From Strongylocentrotus droebachiensis (taxonomy: Eukaryota > Echinodermata > Echinoidea > Camarodonta > Strongylocentrotidae), in contig JAVYIG010001831.1 in the NCBI GenBank assembly GCA_035222895.1, forward strand, positions 62,001 through 126,000: DNA of 64,000 bases, in the 5' to 3' direction. The position numbers and the translations under genes are program-made. Under the pieces are notes generated by a model that had not been told where the DNA came from, did not search any database, and saw nothing but the letters and a program-made list of their open reading frames with translations. Below are positions 9,501 to 19,019 of this stretch, one piece after another (positions within the stretch are counted from its first letter, which is position 1; each line of letters begins with the position of its first letter).

Positions 9501-11473
9501 TTCTTGGTGATGATTACTTGGACAATAAGTTCTTTCCAGATATGACAAAGGTGACAACGCTGATGAACTACTGTGTAATCATCAGACCCAAATTATAAAT
9601 GCCGCATCGGGGAGGGGGGGGGGGGGAGGGGTTGTCATGGGGGTCCTATATCATTTTCCCTGACTTTTCTGTCAAAGTTTATTTTCTCATGAGAGGTTCT
9701 TGAGTCTTAAAATCAACGCCCCCAAAAAAATTGTGACATTTTTTTTTTCTTTGGGGGGGGGGGGGGGGGGGGGGGAGTGGCTGGTAGAATTTTTTGTTTG
9801 TTTTTTACCCCCTTTACAATAACCTGTAACCTGAAGTATTTGATGATTGGAGATTGGTACTGGTTTTAGGTGACAATTAAGTAAGTAAGTAAGCAAGCAA
9901 CCGGGAAACCGACAGCTTTAAGTCCTCTCCGAGAGACGAGGTGGCACGAGCCCATTGACTTGTTTTCGAACCCAAGACATCTTAGTTACTAGACCACTGC
10001 TCTACCACATAGCAACCGTCTCTTCCTTTCCCATGTTGGTACAGATTATCCCCGGCTCTCACAAGATGGGTCGGGTCGATCACGTGAAAATCCAGGACCA
10101 GACAGGCGCCGACATGGAACGCGTCGAGTTCGCCAAGCAAAAACTCGGCCTTATGTACGTCGAACTCAACGCGGGGGACGCCCTTTTCTTCCGCTGCAAT
10201 GTCCTGCATAGTAGCAGTCCGAATAACAGCGACAGACGGCGATGGTCATTCATCATGTGCTATAACAGAAAGGATAATGACCCCATGATGGTTCATCATC
10301 ACCCTTCATATACACCTATGCAAATTGTAAGTATAAACCCCTTTACCACCCCCCCCCCGCCCTCCACCTTATGTCTTCTTTCATTTTTGTTTTGGTATTC
10401 CATTGATTTATATCCCCTTTTATTAATGCTATGCCTATTATTTGTTATGCCAGTTGTGTACCGTTGATCCAGCTACGAAGTGCGCACATGTATTCATTAT
10501 GTTTTTTTTTTTTTTTTTTTTTTTTGGGGGGGGGGGGGGCACCGGCCTTATTATTGGGTTGACTAAATGCCAGATGACAAGGCAATCGAGTGAGAGGAGG
10601 GACGGGATGAAGCCGAATCAGATTCTTTTCATGTCCCTTAATTTCTGTACCTGAATCTTGATCGCCCCCTTCGATTCTTTGCCAGTCGAATGGGGGAACA
10701 TGTCGCCCCTACGCCCTTCCACATCCCCTGTATACACCTCTGCTCTGTGTAATGGTTTATAGTGTCAACATAATTTCAAACTTATGTAGTAAAAGAGTGC
10801 ACAGTTTGATGGTGTTGGGTGTCCCGACACTTAATAACCATAAAGCCCTATCTTTTGCCGTCGGATTTAACGGAAAATATTTATCAAATAGCACTAACCA
10901 TCATGAACATTAATTTTGTCCTTTATGATATTGTCCAAAATAAGTCGTGGAAGATTTATGAAATATTGTAAATGTAAACTTCTGCTATTGCTGTTTTTTA
11001 TCAACTGTCCGGAAAAACAACGTCTGGGTTTATAAGGAGAAAATCAAGCCATAACCGTCATCCAATTAAATCCAAAAGCTATTTGATGTAGCGTTTTTAC
11101 TTGCAGTTACAAAGCGCACTACACAATGTTCCACACGTTTGGGCCTCTTCAACAATAAAATATCATTTAAAAAAAGGACCAGGTGGGCCAAAGAACTCCA
11201 ATGTCATCTAACAAAATAAATGAGACTTCTTTAAACTTGCTATAAATTAACACCAAATGAAGCAGTCTTCCCCATAGTTGGTAGCTAGTTCCACAGCTCT
11301 GCTGCAACAAGAGGAAAAGACATATTTTCTTCTTTTTACAGGTTCCGAACTCAGCGATCATGGACTGCCCAGACGAGGTCGATTTGGCGGGAAAAGATTT
11401 CCTGAATCCTAGAGAACACGAGGCAGTGCCATTCCAGGAAGATGAAGATGACAAAGCAGAGGAGAAGAATTAA
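4374..11473 (+). CDS. Phytanoyl-CoA dioxygenase (PhyH) superfamily Fe(II)/2-oxoglutarate oxygenase, 7 coding exons, L-proline trans-4-hydroxylase-like
   Basis: The coding join is 4374-4389, 5075-5153, 5948-6140, 6710-6801, 7580-7670, 10045-10326 and 11342-11473. It gives 885 nt, 294 residues plus TAA. All introns are GT/AG and every phase closes. The ATG has A at -3 and G at +4 and is followed by [14 protein letters not shown], with no signal peptide or membrane helix, so a soluble, probably cytosolic protein is inferred; no C-terminal peroxisome signal is seen. Family landmarks in order: [18 protein letters not shown] (about 23-40), Fe ligands H123 and D125 in [12 protein letters not shown] at 160-163, third ligand H212 in [11 protein letters not shown], and R223, 11 residues later, the expected 2-oxoglutarate carboxylate binder. 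The C-terminus is acidic ([10 protein letters not shown]). Such enzymes couple 2-oxoglutarate decarboxylation to substrate hydroxylation. The substrate cannot be read from sequence; proline or another small metabolite is a guess from how similar invertebrate proteins are annotated. Confidence 0.93.
4646..4812. mobile_element. Short inverted-repeat element in oxygenase intron 1
   Basis: The left end (GGGGTCC, then ATTGATGGGGTTCAAATTTTC) is the approximate reverse complement of the right end (GAAAATTTGAAACCCCATCAC, ending GGGACCC at 4812). The arms are about 45 bp. It is non-coding. The short ORFs crossing it on the minus strand are by-products of the repeat. Confidence 0.7.
5075..5153 (+). CDS. 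Oxygenase coding exon 2
   Basis: Acceptor ctacctccag is at 5065-5074 and donor CAG|GTATGA at 5154. It encodes [14 protein letters not shown] and the start of the conserved FDEKGYVTV segment of PhyH proteins. It ends two bases into an Arg codon completed by exon 3. Confidence 0.9.
5948..6140 (+). CDS. Oxygenase coding exon 3
   Basis: Acceptor tgcctag ends at 5947. The first base completes AG|A (Arg), followed by [18 protein letters not shown]. It ends GGFMGK at a phase-0 donor AAA|GTAAGT at 6141. GC content is visibly higher than in the flanking introns. The in-frame ATG at 5940 belongs to the intron and is not a start. Confidence 0.95.
6421..6612. repeat. (GA)n and (AGA)n purine tracts in intron 3
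   Basis: Two purine blocks, (GA)n at about 6424-6540 and (GAA)n at about 6583-6609, lie inside intron 3, followed by a C run near 6650. The Ser/Leu-rich minus-strand ORFs here are artefacts. Confidence 0.95.
6710..6801 (+). CDS. Oxygenase coding exon 4 (HxD iron-binding motif)
   Basis: Acceptor atgatctag ends at 6709. The exon begins [13 protein letters not shown] and carries FNWHQDYG, providing the facial-triad ligands H123 and D125. It ends with GG of a Gly codon before donor GTACGT at 6802. Confidence 0.96.
7034..7388. mobile_element. TTAA-flanked inverted-repeat element (MITE) in intron 4
   Basis: TTAA at 7030-7033 and 7389-7392 flanks a 355-bp segment. The left end reads AGTATAGTCACCCGAA, and the right end (reverse complement) reads AGTAGTCACCCGAA. 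A TTAA target duplication is typical of piggyBac-type insertion, but the termini lack the classic CCY start, so the superfamily is only suggested. No ORF is present. Confidence 0.75.
7580..7670 (+). CDS. Oxygenase coding exon 5
   Basis: Acceptor ttttatacag ends at 7579. The first A completes Gly127, then [19 protein letters not shown], and the exon ends ENGCLQ at phase 0 before GTACTT at 7671. The residues after HQDYG form a core beta strand in PhyH folds, and the 'D..NGCLQ..PGSH' continuation spans the exon 5/6 junction. Confidence 0.96.
8006..8027. repeat. Poly(G) run, 22 nt
   Basis: Twenty-two consecutive G in intron 5, followed by a 10-12 nt C run near 8081-8094. The two could pair as a hairpin. 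Confidence 0.97.
8467..9276. repeat. Possible composite element enclosing a tandem array in intron 5
   Basis: The segment is bounded on the left by CAGGCGCGAGCCAGG (8467) and on the right by CCTGGCTACGCGCTTG (about 9261-9276), which are imperfect inverted repeats. It encloses the tandem array at 8597-9180 and G/C-rich blocks. That the ends belong to one mobile element is inference. Confidence 0.5.
8597..9180. repeat. Tandem array, about 6 units of alternating length, with GC hairpin
   Basis: The unit core is AAGAGTCGAGAACGGTACAA followed by CGAATCGTCTT, an A/T spacer and TTTAATGAAACGTCAA. Copies begin near 8597, 8711, 8803, 8917, 8994 and 9102. Units of about 108-115 bp carry an extra CTTCCGCGCTTCGCGCGGG plus G run, and units of about 77-92 bp lack it. 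The extra block is self-complementary (CCGCGC..GCGCGG). There is no coding function. Confidence 0.85.
9753..9775. repeat. Poly(G) run, 23 nt
   Basis: Twenty-three consecutive G in intron 5, preceded by a T run (about 9739-9752). Another 13-nt G run lies at about 9614-9626. Confidence 0.97.
9880..10016. repeat. Retroelement-derived dispersed repeat fragment upstream of exon 6
   Basis: The segment ends in TTCGAACCCAAGACATCTTAG followed by ACTAGACCACTGCTCTACCACA, resembling the end of the repeat at 59895-60112 (GGAACCCACGACCTTCGCAT, then CCACTAGACTACGA). It is probably a copy of the same dispersed family, ending about 30 bp before the exon 6 acceptor. Confidence 0.5.
10045..10326 (+). CDS. Oxygenase coding exon 6 (PGSH, distal His and Arg)
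   Basis: The largest exon: acceptor ttggtacag ends at 10044 and donor ATT|GTAAGT starts at 10327, phase 0 on both sides. It encodes [13 protein letters not shown], an insert [16 protein letters not shown], the strand [15 protein letters not shown] with iron ligand H212, and [14 protein letters not shown] with R223, the likely 2-oxoglutarate anchor. It closes with an unusual [11 protein letters not shown]. Confidence 0.97.
10502..10539. repeat. Poly(T)-poly(G) junction
   Basis: Twenty-four T (10502-10525) are followed immediately by 14 G (10526-10539), in intron 6. Confidence 0.97.
11342..11473 (+). CDS. Oxygenase coding exon 7 and stop
   Basis: A good polypyrimidine tract and acceptor (ttctttttacag, AG at 11340-11341) precede [20 protein letters not shown]. 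The exon ends in a strongly acidic tail, [12 protein letters not shown], and TAA at 11471-11473. The tail is not part of the catalytic fold and has no recognised targeting signal. Confidence 0.93.
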   Translation, partial: VPNSAIMDCPDEVDLAGKDFLNPREHEAVPFQEDEDDKAEEKN

Positions 11474-13019
11474 GCCTCCTTCAGATATAAAGCGGCAAAC
11501 TCGCGGCGTCTTTCTTTTTATGATGATGACGTAAAGCATAATACGTTTCACTTTTCTGTATCTCATATCACAGTGAGACAGTCCGAAGTGAAGGACTTAG
11601 TTGCTCGCAGTTGCCATTTATTTACATGTTTAAACACCGGGGCTGTGTTGTATTTTTTGCAGCGATTTACCACTTTATAACCTAACGAGCCTGTAGTATA
11701 ATAAACCGAGGAAGTGCTAAGATACCTATTTGAACAGACCAAGCAGCACTCCTTTTTAATGTTGTAACTGTTTGACATTTAAAATAAATATTATTATCTT
11801 GCCTCCAGATCTCTTCAAAATGAAATTAACTCTCTGTGTCAACTAAGAAGAACTTCTTTTTAATGTTTGTATTATTTTATAATTTTCATTATCATCTTGC
11901 CCCAATATGATGTCTGTTCAATATGCATTTCATAAGCAGAAATGTATTTTAACATTGTGTTTTGAGGCCTAATCTTTCGAATATAAATATATGTTTGTAT
12001 ATACATGAAGCATTGTATTTCTAGTCCATGTTCCATTAACTCTGGTTTATTAAATTGGTCGTTTAAGCCTCTATATAGTATGACCTATTGGCACTCCCCA
12101 TAAAATACCGTCGTCACATTTTATATAGCTCATGATCACTTGTTAATTCTATGTGTGTATTTAATATTTCTATTGTTGGCCTTTAACATTGTTTGTTCTT
12201 GTTGAAGTGGAATAATCTGGAATTTGACCTTGATCTTGAAGAGATATATTATCAGTAACTGTTTCCTATCTTGAAATCAGGCGTAGCGTTCCGCGTTGCA
12301 GGGGCGACTGGCTTTCCAAACATGGACCCTAATACTAGAGCCTTTGGGAGTATTTTTCATTCTTTGTCCCTTTTTGTGATACTTCTTTGTTCCTTTCGTA
12401 TCTTTTGCTTGTCAGCGGTTTCGGTGACATATAATTTTAGAAATATGAGCATACACTTTTCTTGTTTTGGTGTTTTGCTTATCATAGATTTTCGAGGCGT
12501 CTGCCCCTCCCCCCTCATTAATAAGCATCTTACTCCGTCATTGGTGGACAGATAAATGAATTGAGATAAATTTACTGATATCACCTGGATGATGATAAAA
12601 ATGGGTTCTTGTATTGCGCCGATGTCTGTCAGATATGACACCCCTGGCGCTCCACAATCATTACCCTGCTTCAAATGAAATAATGGTGATATTTGTATAT
12701 ACAACTTATTTACAACTGACTAATACGTTGAAAAGAAATGTGTTGTTCAAAGACAATTATTTTGACGATGTGCTGAAACTTAAAAATAACTCTTAAGTCG
12801 ACTTATAATGTGGGTTATCTTAAGTCAATCGTATAAAATCACGTCATAAAATATACAGACTCCTGTAAATCTACTGAAATATATGATTTGTTATATTGTA
12901 ATTGCGTATAGTTTATAAACGTTAGATTATATTTTTGATACATAGTAAATAATCCTCAGCAAGCCATAAAAATGTACCCGTCCATGTCACAAAATATATG
13001 AAATAAAGACAATTCTATG
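11474..13019 (+). other. Oxygenase 3' UTR / flank with candidate poly(A) signals
   Basis: AT-rich sequence without a credible ORF. AATAAA hexamers at 11783-11788 and 13002-13007 are candidate polyadenylation signals; the first would give a 3' UTR of about 0.3 kb and the second about 1.5 kb. Transcript data would be needed to choose. Confidence 0.45.
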
Positions 13020-13659
13020 TGATTCGCATGAGTTTGAGAATGATATATCACTTGTCATTTTAAATGAACTATCGTCCTGTGTTCATAAAGCTTAATTACA
13101 AAACACAAGCTACAACAAAATCAGATTACTGCTCAAGACCACAAAATTGTATATGCCAAACGATTTTGGCGGAAAACTAATTTCAGCTAAACATGCACTT
13201 CTGTATTGGTCAATTTACTGTCCAATATGTTAACAAGAATATGGGGGCGGAGGATATGACATTGTTGTTATGGTGTATTATTATTTGGTATGATCTAAGC
13301 CATATAGAAGGGCTATCAACTTGAAACATTGGATAAATCTCAGTAATGCCGGTAAAGTTTGTAGGAATTTCATTCAGTGGAGCAGTGTGATTTCGACACA
13401 TATGGCCTATTACATGCACCAATAACGAAGTAACGTTGTTTACGTTATACTTTAGAAGTTCCTGGAAGAAATTTGTTATATTTATTCCGTCTATTTATTT
13501 ATTTTATTTTGTCTTCAATAATGTATCCAGTGAGAGGTGTCGAATTTACCATTTTGTCGTATAGACCCACTCCTAGAATTTTTTTTTTCTTGGACTGCTA
13601 CGGGCCTGATTTCATCAAAGAACAGTTTAAGGTTGCAGTTGAAGTTTATGTTTGACTTT

Positions 13660-13715
13660 TAGGTTAGGGTTGGGGTTAGAGTTAGAGTTAGGTATAACGT
13701 TAGGGCTAGGGTAAG
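13660..13715 (+). repeat. Degenerate TTAGGG-like tract
   Basis: TTAGGTTAGGGTTGGGGTTAG and following variants (GAGTTAGAGTTAGG, GTTAGGGCTAGGG) resemble diverged (TTAGGG)n telomere units, about nine imperfect copies. It is too short and diverged to be a functional telomere. Confidence 0.6.
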
Positions 13716-14962
13716 AAATGAAGTTACTTTATGGGAAATTGTTCGCGGAGTAGTTAATGTCTCGTATAACCTCTTAAGGGCTTTTCACACCAACACGAAT
13801 GTCGTGTCGTTGTGTCTTTTTATCGTTTGTTGTGTTTGGTCTCTTTGATGTGAAGAACCATTAAAATGTTTAAAAAGGGAGGTGGAGTACACCGGCTCCA
13901 CCCACACACCTGGATACTCTACAAGAACTCTTTCACTTTTTTTCAACGGCTGGTAGAAATGACAATTCGATGGTGGCCTTTTCAGAGGTAATTAATCTCC
14001 GGTCTGACCCTATATTGTTTGCAGCCGACTGACCACGCAAAAATATGAGGCGCTGCTTTAATGACCACATGTCTCAAATGGCTAGCAATATCAGGAGAAA
14101 AGGTCGAGCAACCATTCGATATTTTCTTCCCTGTTTCACCTTGTTGAAAAACACAGGGGCGCCGACAGTGATAATCTGGCAGGAGTTATTACACACCAGC
14201 CTGTTCCCATTGCCATGTCAATTCACAGTTCAAGTGCTGCCATCACGATAGCGGTGCATGTTTTATTCAAGGTGAGCACTTTCTCGTCTGGTGTCTCATG
14301 CAACCAATGCTTGGTACTGCGCAAGTCATCAAGGGGCCTATGTACCACGGCGGCAAACAGCAGGAGGCGGAAGTGGAACGCTTCCAAAATCGGGGATACG
14401 TCAGTGTTGACGATGCAGCAATTTTTGTCATAATGGAGGGTATTTTTCGTGGCATAGTTAGTTACAGCCCCCCACTCCAATTTCAAATTAACGCCAGGTC
14501 CATCTAGGTCATGCAACTCCACTTGTCCCAATTGCAGTTGTTAAATGCGAGTTTGGCGTCGTATAAGAAGGAGGCCTTTGACAGGAAAGACTACGCCGTT
14601 TGATTAGAGAGTGGGAAATGGATATTTAATGAATGCAGCCAATTTAACTCGGTGTAAATAGCGCGTTGGGATCCTTCGCGCCTTCTTCCCAGATCTGGAT
14701 GCCAGAGATATGTAGCGAACACCGGGAAGCACTTTACGCCATCTCTAATTATTGCCTGGTGGAGCCCAATTCATCTACGGAGGTATTATTTTGGGGAAAA
14801 CTTTGCCTAGGATTCTTTCTCTAGGAATTCATACTTCGTGAACAGTTTAAACGTATTCAACCCTCTCCGATTGCTCCTTTTCCGTTTGGACATCTATTGA
14901 CGAAAATAGACCAAAAAGTAAGTCATGCTACTTAATTTTCAAACTTTTTTGTTGGTAACAAA

Positions 14963-15154
14963 ATGCTACTTTCTATCTTCCTCGTTATTTTTTTTTATTC
15001 GACGTTTTCATTCAGTCGGTCTGCATGTTTACAGAAACAGGCGACACGCTTTTTTGGCGGGGAAAAGAGGGCACATTTTCCTGAATTACATGCACGCTAC
15101 TCGACATTAGTGCGACCCAAGGACGTTGTTAATGAACCAATATTAGAAGATTAG
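14963..15154 (+). CDS. Hypothetical short ORF, 63 codons, signal-peptide-like N-terminus
   Basis: The ORF begins MLLSIFLVIFFYSTFSFSRS, a hydrophobic start followed by small/polar residues and ACLQ, resembling a secretory signal with possible cleavage near residue 21. The remaining 40 or so residues contain a single basic pair (GGEKR) and end ILED. No family is recognised. A hydrophobic start can arise by chance in T-rich DNA such as this, there is no splice or homology support, and no promoter is visible. It is listed only as a candidate secreted peptide. Confidence 0.12.
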   Translation: MLLSIFLVIFFYSTFSFSRSACLQKQATRFFGGEKRAHFPELHARYSTLVRPKDVVNEPILED

Positions 15155-15589
15155 AAAACCCGTGATGCGTTGCCACCTTAATCTCTTTTCCTACATCAAA
15201 TCAAATATAGCCATTCGGGATTTTTCCTGGCAGTCTGTCACTTCCAACCCGTACTCCATTTTCTGCAAACATTAATATGCGCTGACATGGTCTAAGTAAC
15301 CATGTTTAGCCCCAAGGTTTTGCCAACATCTCCGGCTCTCCTCCGCATGGAATCGGGGGGACGAAGAAGAAGAAGTGACAACTTATGAATTTTAGATGGA
15401 TGCTTGGTGTCGTAAAGGAAATGGTCGCCTAAGGCCAGAGGCCCGAGTAGAGAAATCATGTTGTAGGGAGGAAACACTCGAGCAATGAGGTTCAAATCAG
15501 GTGTTATTTGTTCTTTACAAAATGGAACGAAAGTTTTTTCGTTCGAAAGAGCCCCCACATTCGCCTCACCGCCGAGATCAAACTGATTT

Positions 15590-16110
15590 CCATTCGTTTT
15601 TTCTTCTATGTTCTACTTTTTCATTACTAGTATTATTTGTGTAAAGGGTATGCATATCATGATTATTTTGTTCACGGAAATTCTTTTATGAATTCAAGTA
15701 AAGCCTTTTTCCTTTCTTGATTTTAGCGCCCCACCAATTTAATGCAATTCACTATTTCTCTTTATTACACTTTTTACCACTCGTTTCTTAACTTTTCTTC
15801 TGTTTTCTACTTCTCTATAATGATTTCCCTTCGTTTTGAGGAGGGTATACATTGTGTTCTCCCTAAAATTGGTTTATTATGACTTCTCTATAATCCTTGA
15901 TGAATGTAAGTAAAGCCTTTTCCCTTTCTCGATATTAGCGCTCCACCAATTCATTCTCAACTTTTCTTCTGTTTTCTACTTCTCTATAATGATTATTTTC
16001 GTTTTGAGGAGGGTATACATTGTGTTCTCCCTCAAATTCGTGTATTATGACTTTTCTATATGCTAATCAAAGCAAAGCTTTATTCTTCCTAGAGCCCCAG
16101 CAATTCATTC
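15590..16110. repeat. Degenerate tandem repeat, about 3 units of 160-210 bp
   Basis: AAGTAAAGCCTTTTTCCTTTC followed by an AGCGCCCCACCAATT-like block occurs near 15697 and 15908, with a decayed copy near 16073. CTTTTCTTCTGTTTTCTACT and following TCTCTATAATGAT occurs near 15791 and 15960, and GAGGAGGGTATACATTGTGT near 15839 and 16006. Only T-rich, non-coding sequence is present. Confidence 0.8.
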
Positions 16111-18376
16111 CGTTTTCTATCTCTCTCTCTGCATTATAACTTTCATCCGTTTTCTCATATCTTCTCTTCTGTCATCCAACTTCTTTTTATTTCTGTAAAA
16201 GTTGACAACATCATACTAATGTTTGCCTTTTTGTCATGAATTATATCGCATTCGTCCTGATAGTAATGAGATATTAGCAAAGTCTTACTCAATTATTTGA
16301 TAGTTTATTATGAAAGGAAGTGTACAGTGTATATGTAATAGACACGGTAAAAGACGACTTTATGAGGTGATTTAAAGAAAACTTTCTAAAGTGTATAACA
16401 AGGAGGAAAACAATTCATCACACACATGACTTGTATATAAACTTCTCACCAAAGGAAAGATAAAAAGAGGTTAATAGAAAGTATAGGTAATTATGCTCAT
16501 ACCAAAGTATTCTTATCAAGGAATTGTGCTTGGTCCATTTTTTTGTAGGGCTATAAAGTTATGATGTGCAATTATACAATTATCTAAAAACTTATTTGTA
16601 ACCATTAATGCGACAAAATACCCTGGACTTTCCTTGTAGTAAATAACATAATTAAAAAACTTGCTAAAACTCGTACTATGTTGGCGCATTGATGGAAGTA
16701 TATTCCTCACATTTATTAATGAGTCAAAAATCAAACAAGACTTTAGGCCAGTCATATAAATTAATTGGAAGTCTTTGATTTGTCATAGTCTTCAACATCA
16801 AATATGAACAAGGTATTATTAGCAAAGTCGAAACAGCTCACGATATCACGAAAATACTTTATTGAAACGATCGGTTTTTCATTTACTAATGGATTTACAA
16901 ATGTATAGAGTTTATTATCCATTTCATCTGTAGGTGCAATCATATTTTAAAGCTGGTAACTGACTCAGGAATATATTCTTTTAAATGCCTAAATCAATGT
17001 GCACTAATTTGTTGTCCCGCCAAAACGTGGAAAAAACGACCAGAAAATGTGAGTTTTATTTGTTATTGATATCATTTGAAGAGGGATATAACTGTGACAC
17101 TTAAAATTTCTTCTTTGCGTGTCAAAGATTTTGGACAAAAAGATCATATCGAAAAATGTCAGAATCTTGAATAAATTCTGAACTGGATATCGAAACATAC
17201 GTGCGCTCGAATACTGCCTTCATCTAAATCATTCGAGATGACGTTTCATGTAAACTCCGAAATGCTCCTATGGCATCGCATGCGACAGATAACAAACATT
17301 TTGTTTTAGTATAAACATGTCTTTGAAATCCTTCCTATACGCCGGGGTCTCGCGTGACATTTTGGTTGCGGATTGAAAGTGAAAATGTCAAACATTTTAC
17401 AGCTTTCAGTGTTCATAATTGACGTTGTATATTTCCTCTCCTAGTACGTCTATGCACTCTAAATTGAGGCCGTGCTCTATGGTTGGCATATATAAAGGTA
17501 TAGTTTTAATGTTTGCAATTTCCAAGGAGTTGCACTATCGCCTAGTTCATGACATTTATATTGTTCTATCTTTATTTCATTTTGTTTCAATTAATTTAAC
17601 TTGTTTAAAGTTTGGTAACATAGGAGCTCAAATCTCCATAAAGTTAATGAGAAAACTAATCATGCATTAACGATAAATGAAGAAAAAAACGCGTGATTTT
17701 TAACAGTGAAATAGGGAAAGGTAATGAAAACGAAAACTTCTACCAAAAACAGAATTTATCGATTCCATGAAAACTTCTAGATGTTAAGGAAAAAATTGCC
17801 CCGGAGCCAATTGAATAGAATTTAATCTTTAAGCAGTTTGAAACGCTGAAAACGGTAGTACGAAATCTAACAATAGAAAGTAAACGAACAAAAAATAAGA
17901 CAAACTTAGCTTAATACGATCACAAAAACCTTTCAGGAAATCAAGTTACCATGATTACAGCAAATTCACTAGCATTGTCCGTCAGTATTGAAATTGCGAA
18001 CACTACAAAGACGTATTACGGAATCCAGACATGATTCCTAAGGGATGTACAACCTTGAGTTGATTTCTCGAAAGTCTTTGCGATCGTGTCGTTTGTGTCA
18101 GCTAGAGACGCCTTGCAAGTAAAGAAAAAGCTCCTAAAGGAGAATTAGAAGCGTCATAGAAATTACATTGTTCATTTCTCATTTGTATCAGTCATGCGAG
18201 ATTTCCAAGCTTAAAAAAAAAAAATTAAAAAATCGGCCGCAAATTAATCTTTATTAGTTTTAGATTAATTCCAACAGAGCGAAGCTGTGAGCTAACGGTG
18301 TTGCATAGCAGGATATGTCTCTTGATTGCAATTTTCAAAGTGCTCAAATCCATTTAGTATTGCATTTGGGTTGATA
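16111..18376. other. AT-rich non-coding stretch
   Basis: No gene, inverted repeat or array was recognised. The short ORFs are spread over both strands with no shared features. A roughly 28-nt motif at 18063-18090 (ATTTCTCGAAAGTCTTTGCG...) recurs at 33527-33554. Confidence 0.5.
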
Positions 18377-19019
18377 CCGTGTGAGTCAAAAAAAAGTTTA
18401 CACCTAGAAAATTGCTAATTATTTTTAAAATCATCTATGTACAGTAAATTATTATACATCTTATGAAGGAGTGTTTTATCCCAAAACATTTGGTACCATT
18501 TTTGTGTGGTATGTGTTCACGCTTGGATGAACAGGAGGCATTGTTTGCGAGAGTGCAAATATGGATTTGCGCCAAAGTTATGCCTACAACTATTATGTAA
18601 GGATTAGCGGAGTGAGAGAATGAATTGAATGTATAAAATGAAATGCATTGCGTATGCTTCTTGCAGAAGCAAAGTCACACACACACATGCACATTTGTTC
18701 GTTGATATTTGATATGACTTGTGTGGCATGATTAATTTTGTTAGGGATGTTATTTGGATCTACAAAGACCGAATTAATACCCACATTCCAATTGTTTAAT
18801 TCAAATATCACATAAGCAACTTTGGCGCAAGTCGATTTTAGCACTCTCGCAAACAATGCCTCCTGTTCATCCAAGCGTGAACACATACCTCAAAAATTGA
18901 TACCAAATGATTTGGGATAAAACACTCTTTCATAAGATGTATAATAATTTACTGTTCGTTGATGATTTTAAAAATAATTAGCAATTTTCGAGGTGTAAAC
19001 TCTTTCTTGACTCACACTG
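18377..19019. mobile_element. Tc1/mariner-like MITE with about 210-bp inverted arms
   Basis: TA dinucleotides (18375-18376 and 19020-19021) flank a 643-bp segment whose ends are C(C/A)GTGTGAGTCAA and its complement. Collinear complementary arms extend about 210 bp each, from 18377 to about 18586 and from about 18810 to 19019, both containing GAACAGGAGGCATTGTTTGC or its complement. The middle (about 18590-18805) is unique and includes a short ACACAC stretch. TA duplication and a CAGTG-type end fit Tc1/mariner. No transposase is present, so it is non-autonomous. The arms could form a long hairpin RNA if transcribed. Confidence 0.88.

Larger units (their letters stand above)
13020..15589. other. 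Intergenic region
   Basis: No gene is confirmed. It contains a telomere-like degenerate tract (13660-13715), a somewhat GC-richer block at about 14040-14590 with overlapping short ORFs on both strands and no recognised domain, and the 63-codon candidate at 14963-15154. Confidence 0.5.

Noticed and set aside
9955-10467. A 170-codon ORF as an intronless gene
   Set aside because: Only 10045-10326 is coding (exon 6); the flanks are a retroelement fragment and intron 6.
14045-14531. Overlapping short ORFs on both strands in a GC-richer block
   Set aside because: No frame is clearly preferred, no domain or splice sites in phase; possibly an old repeat or conserved non-coding DNA.
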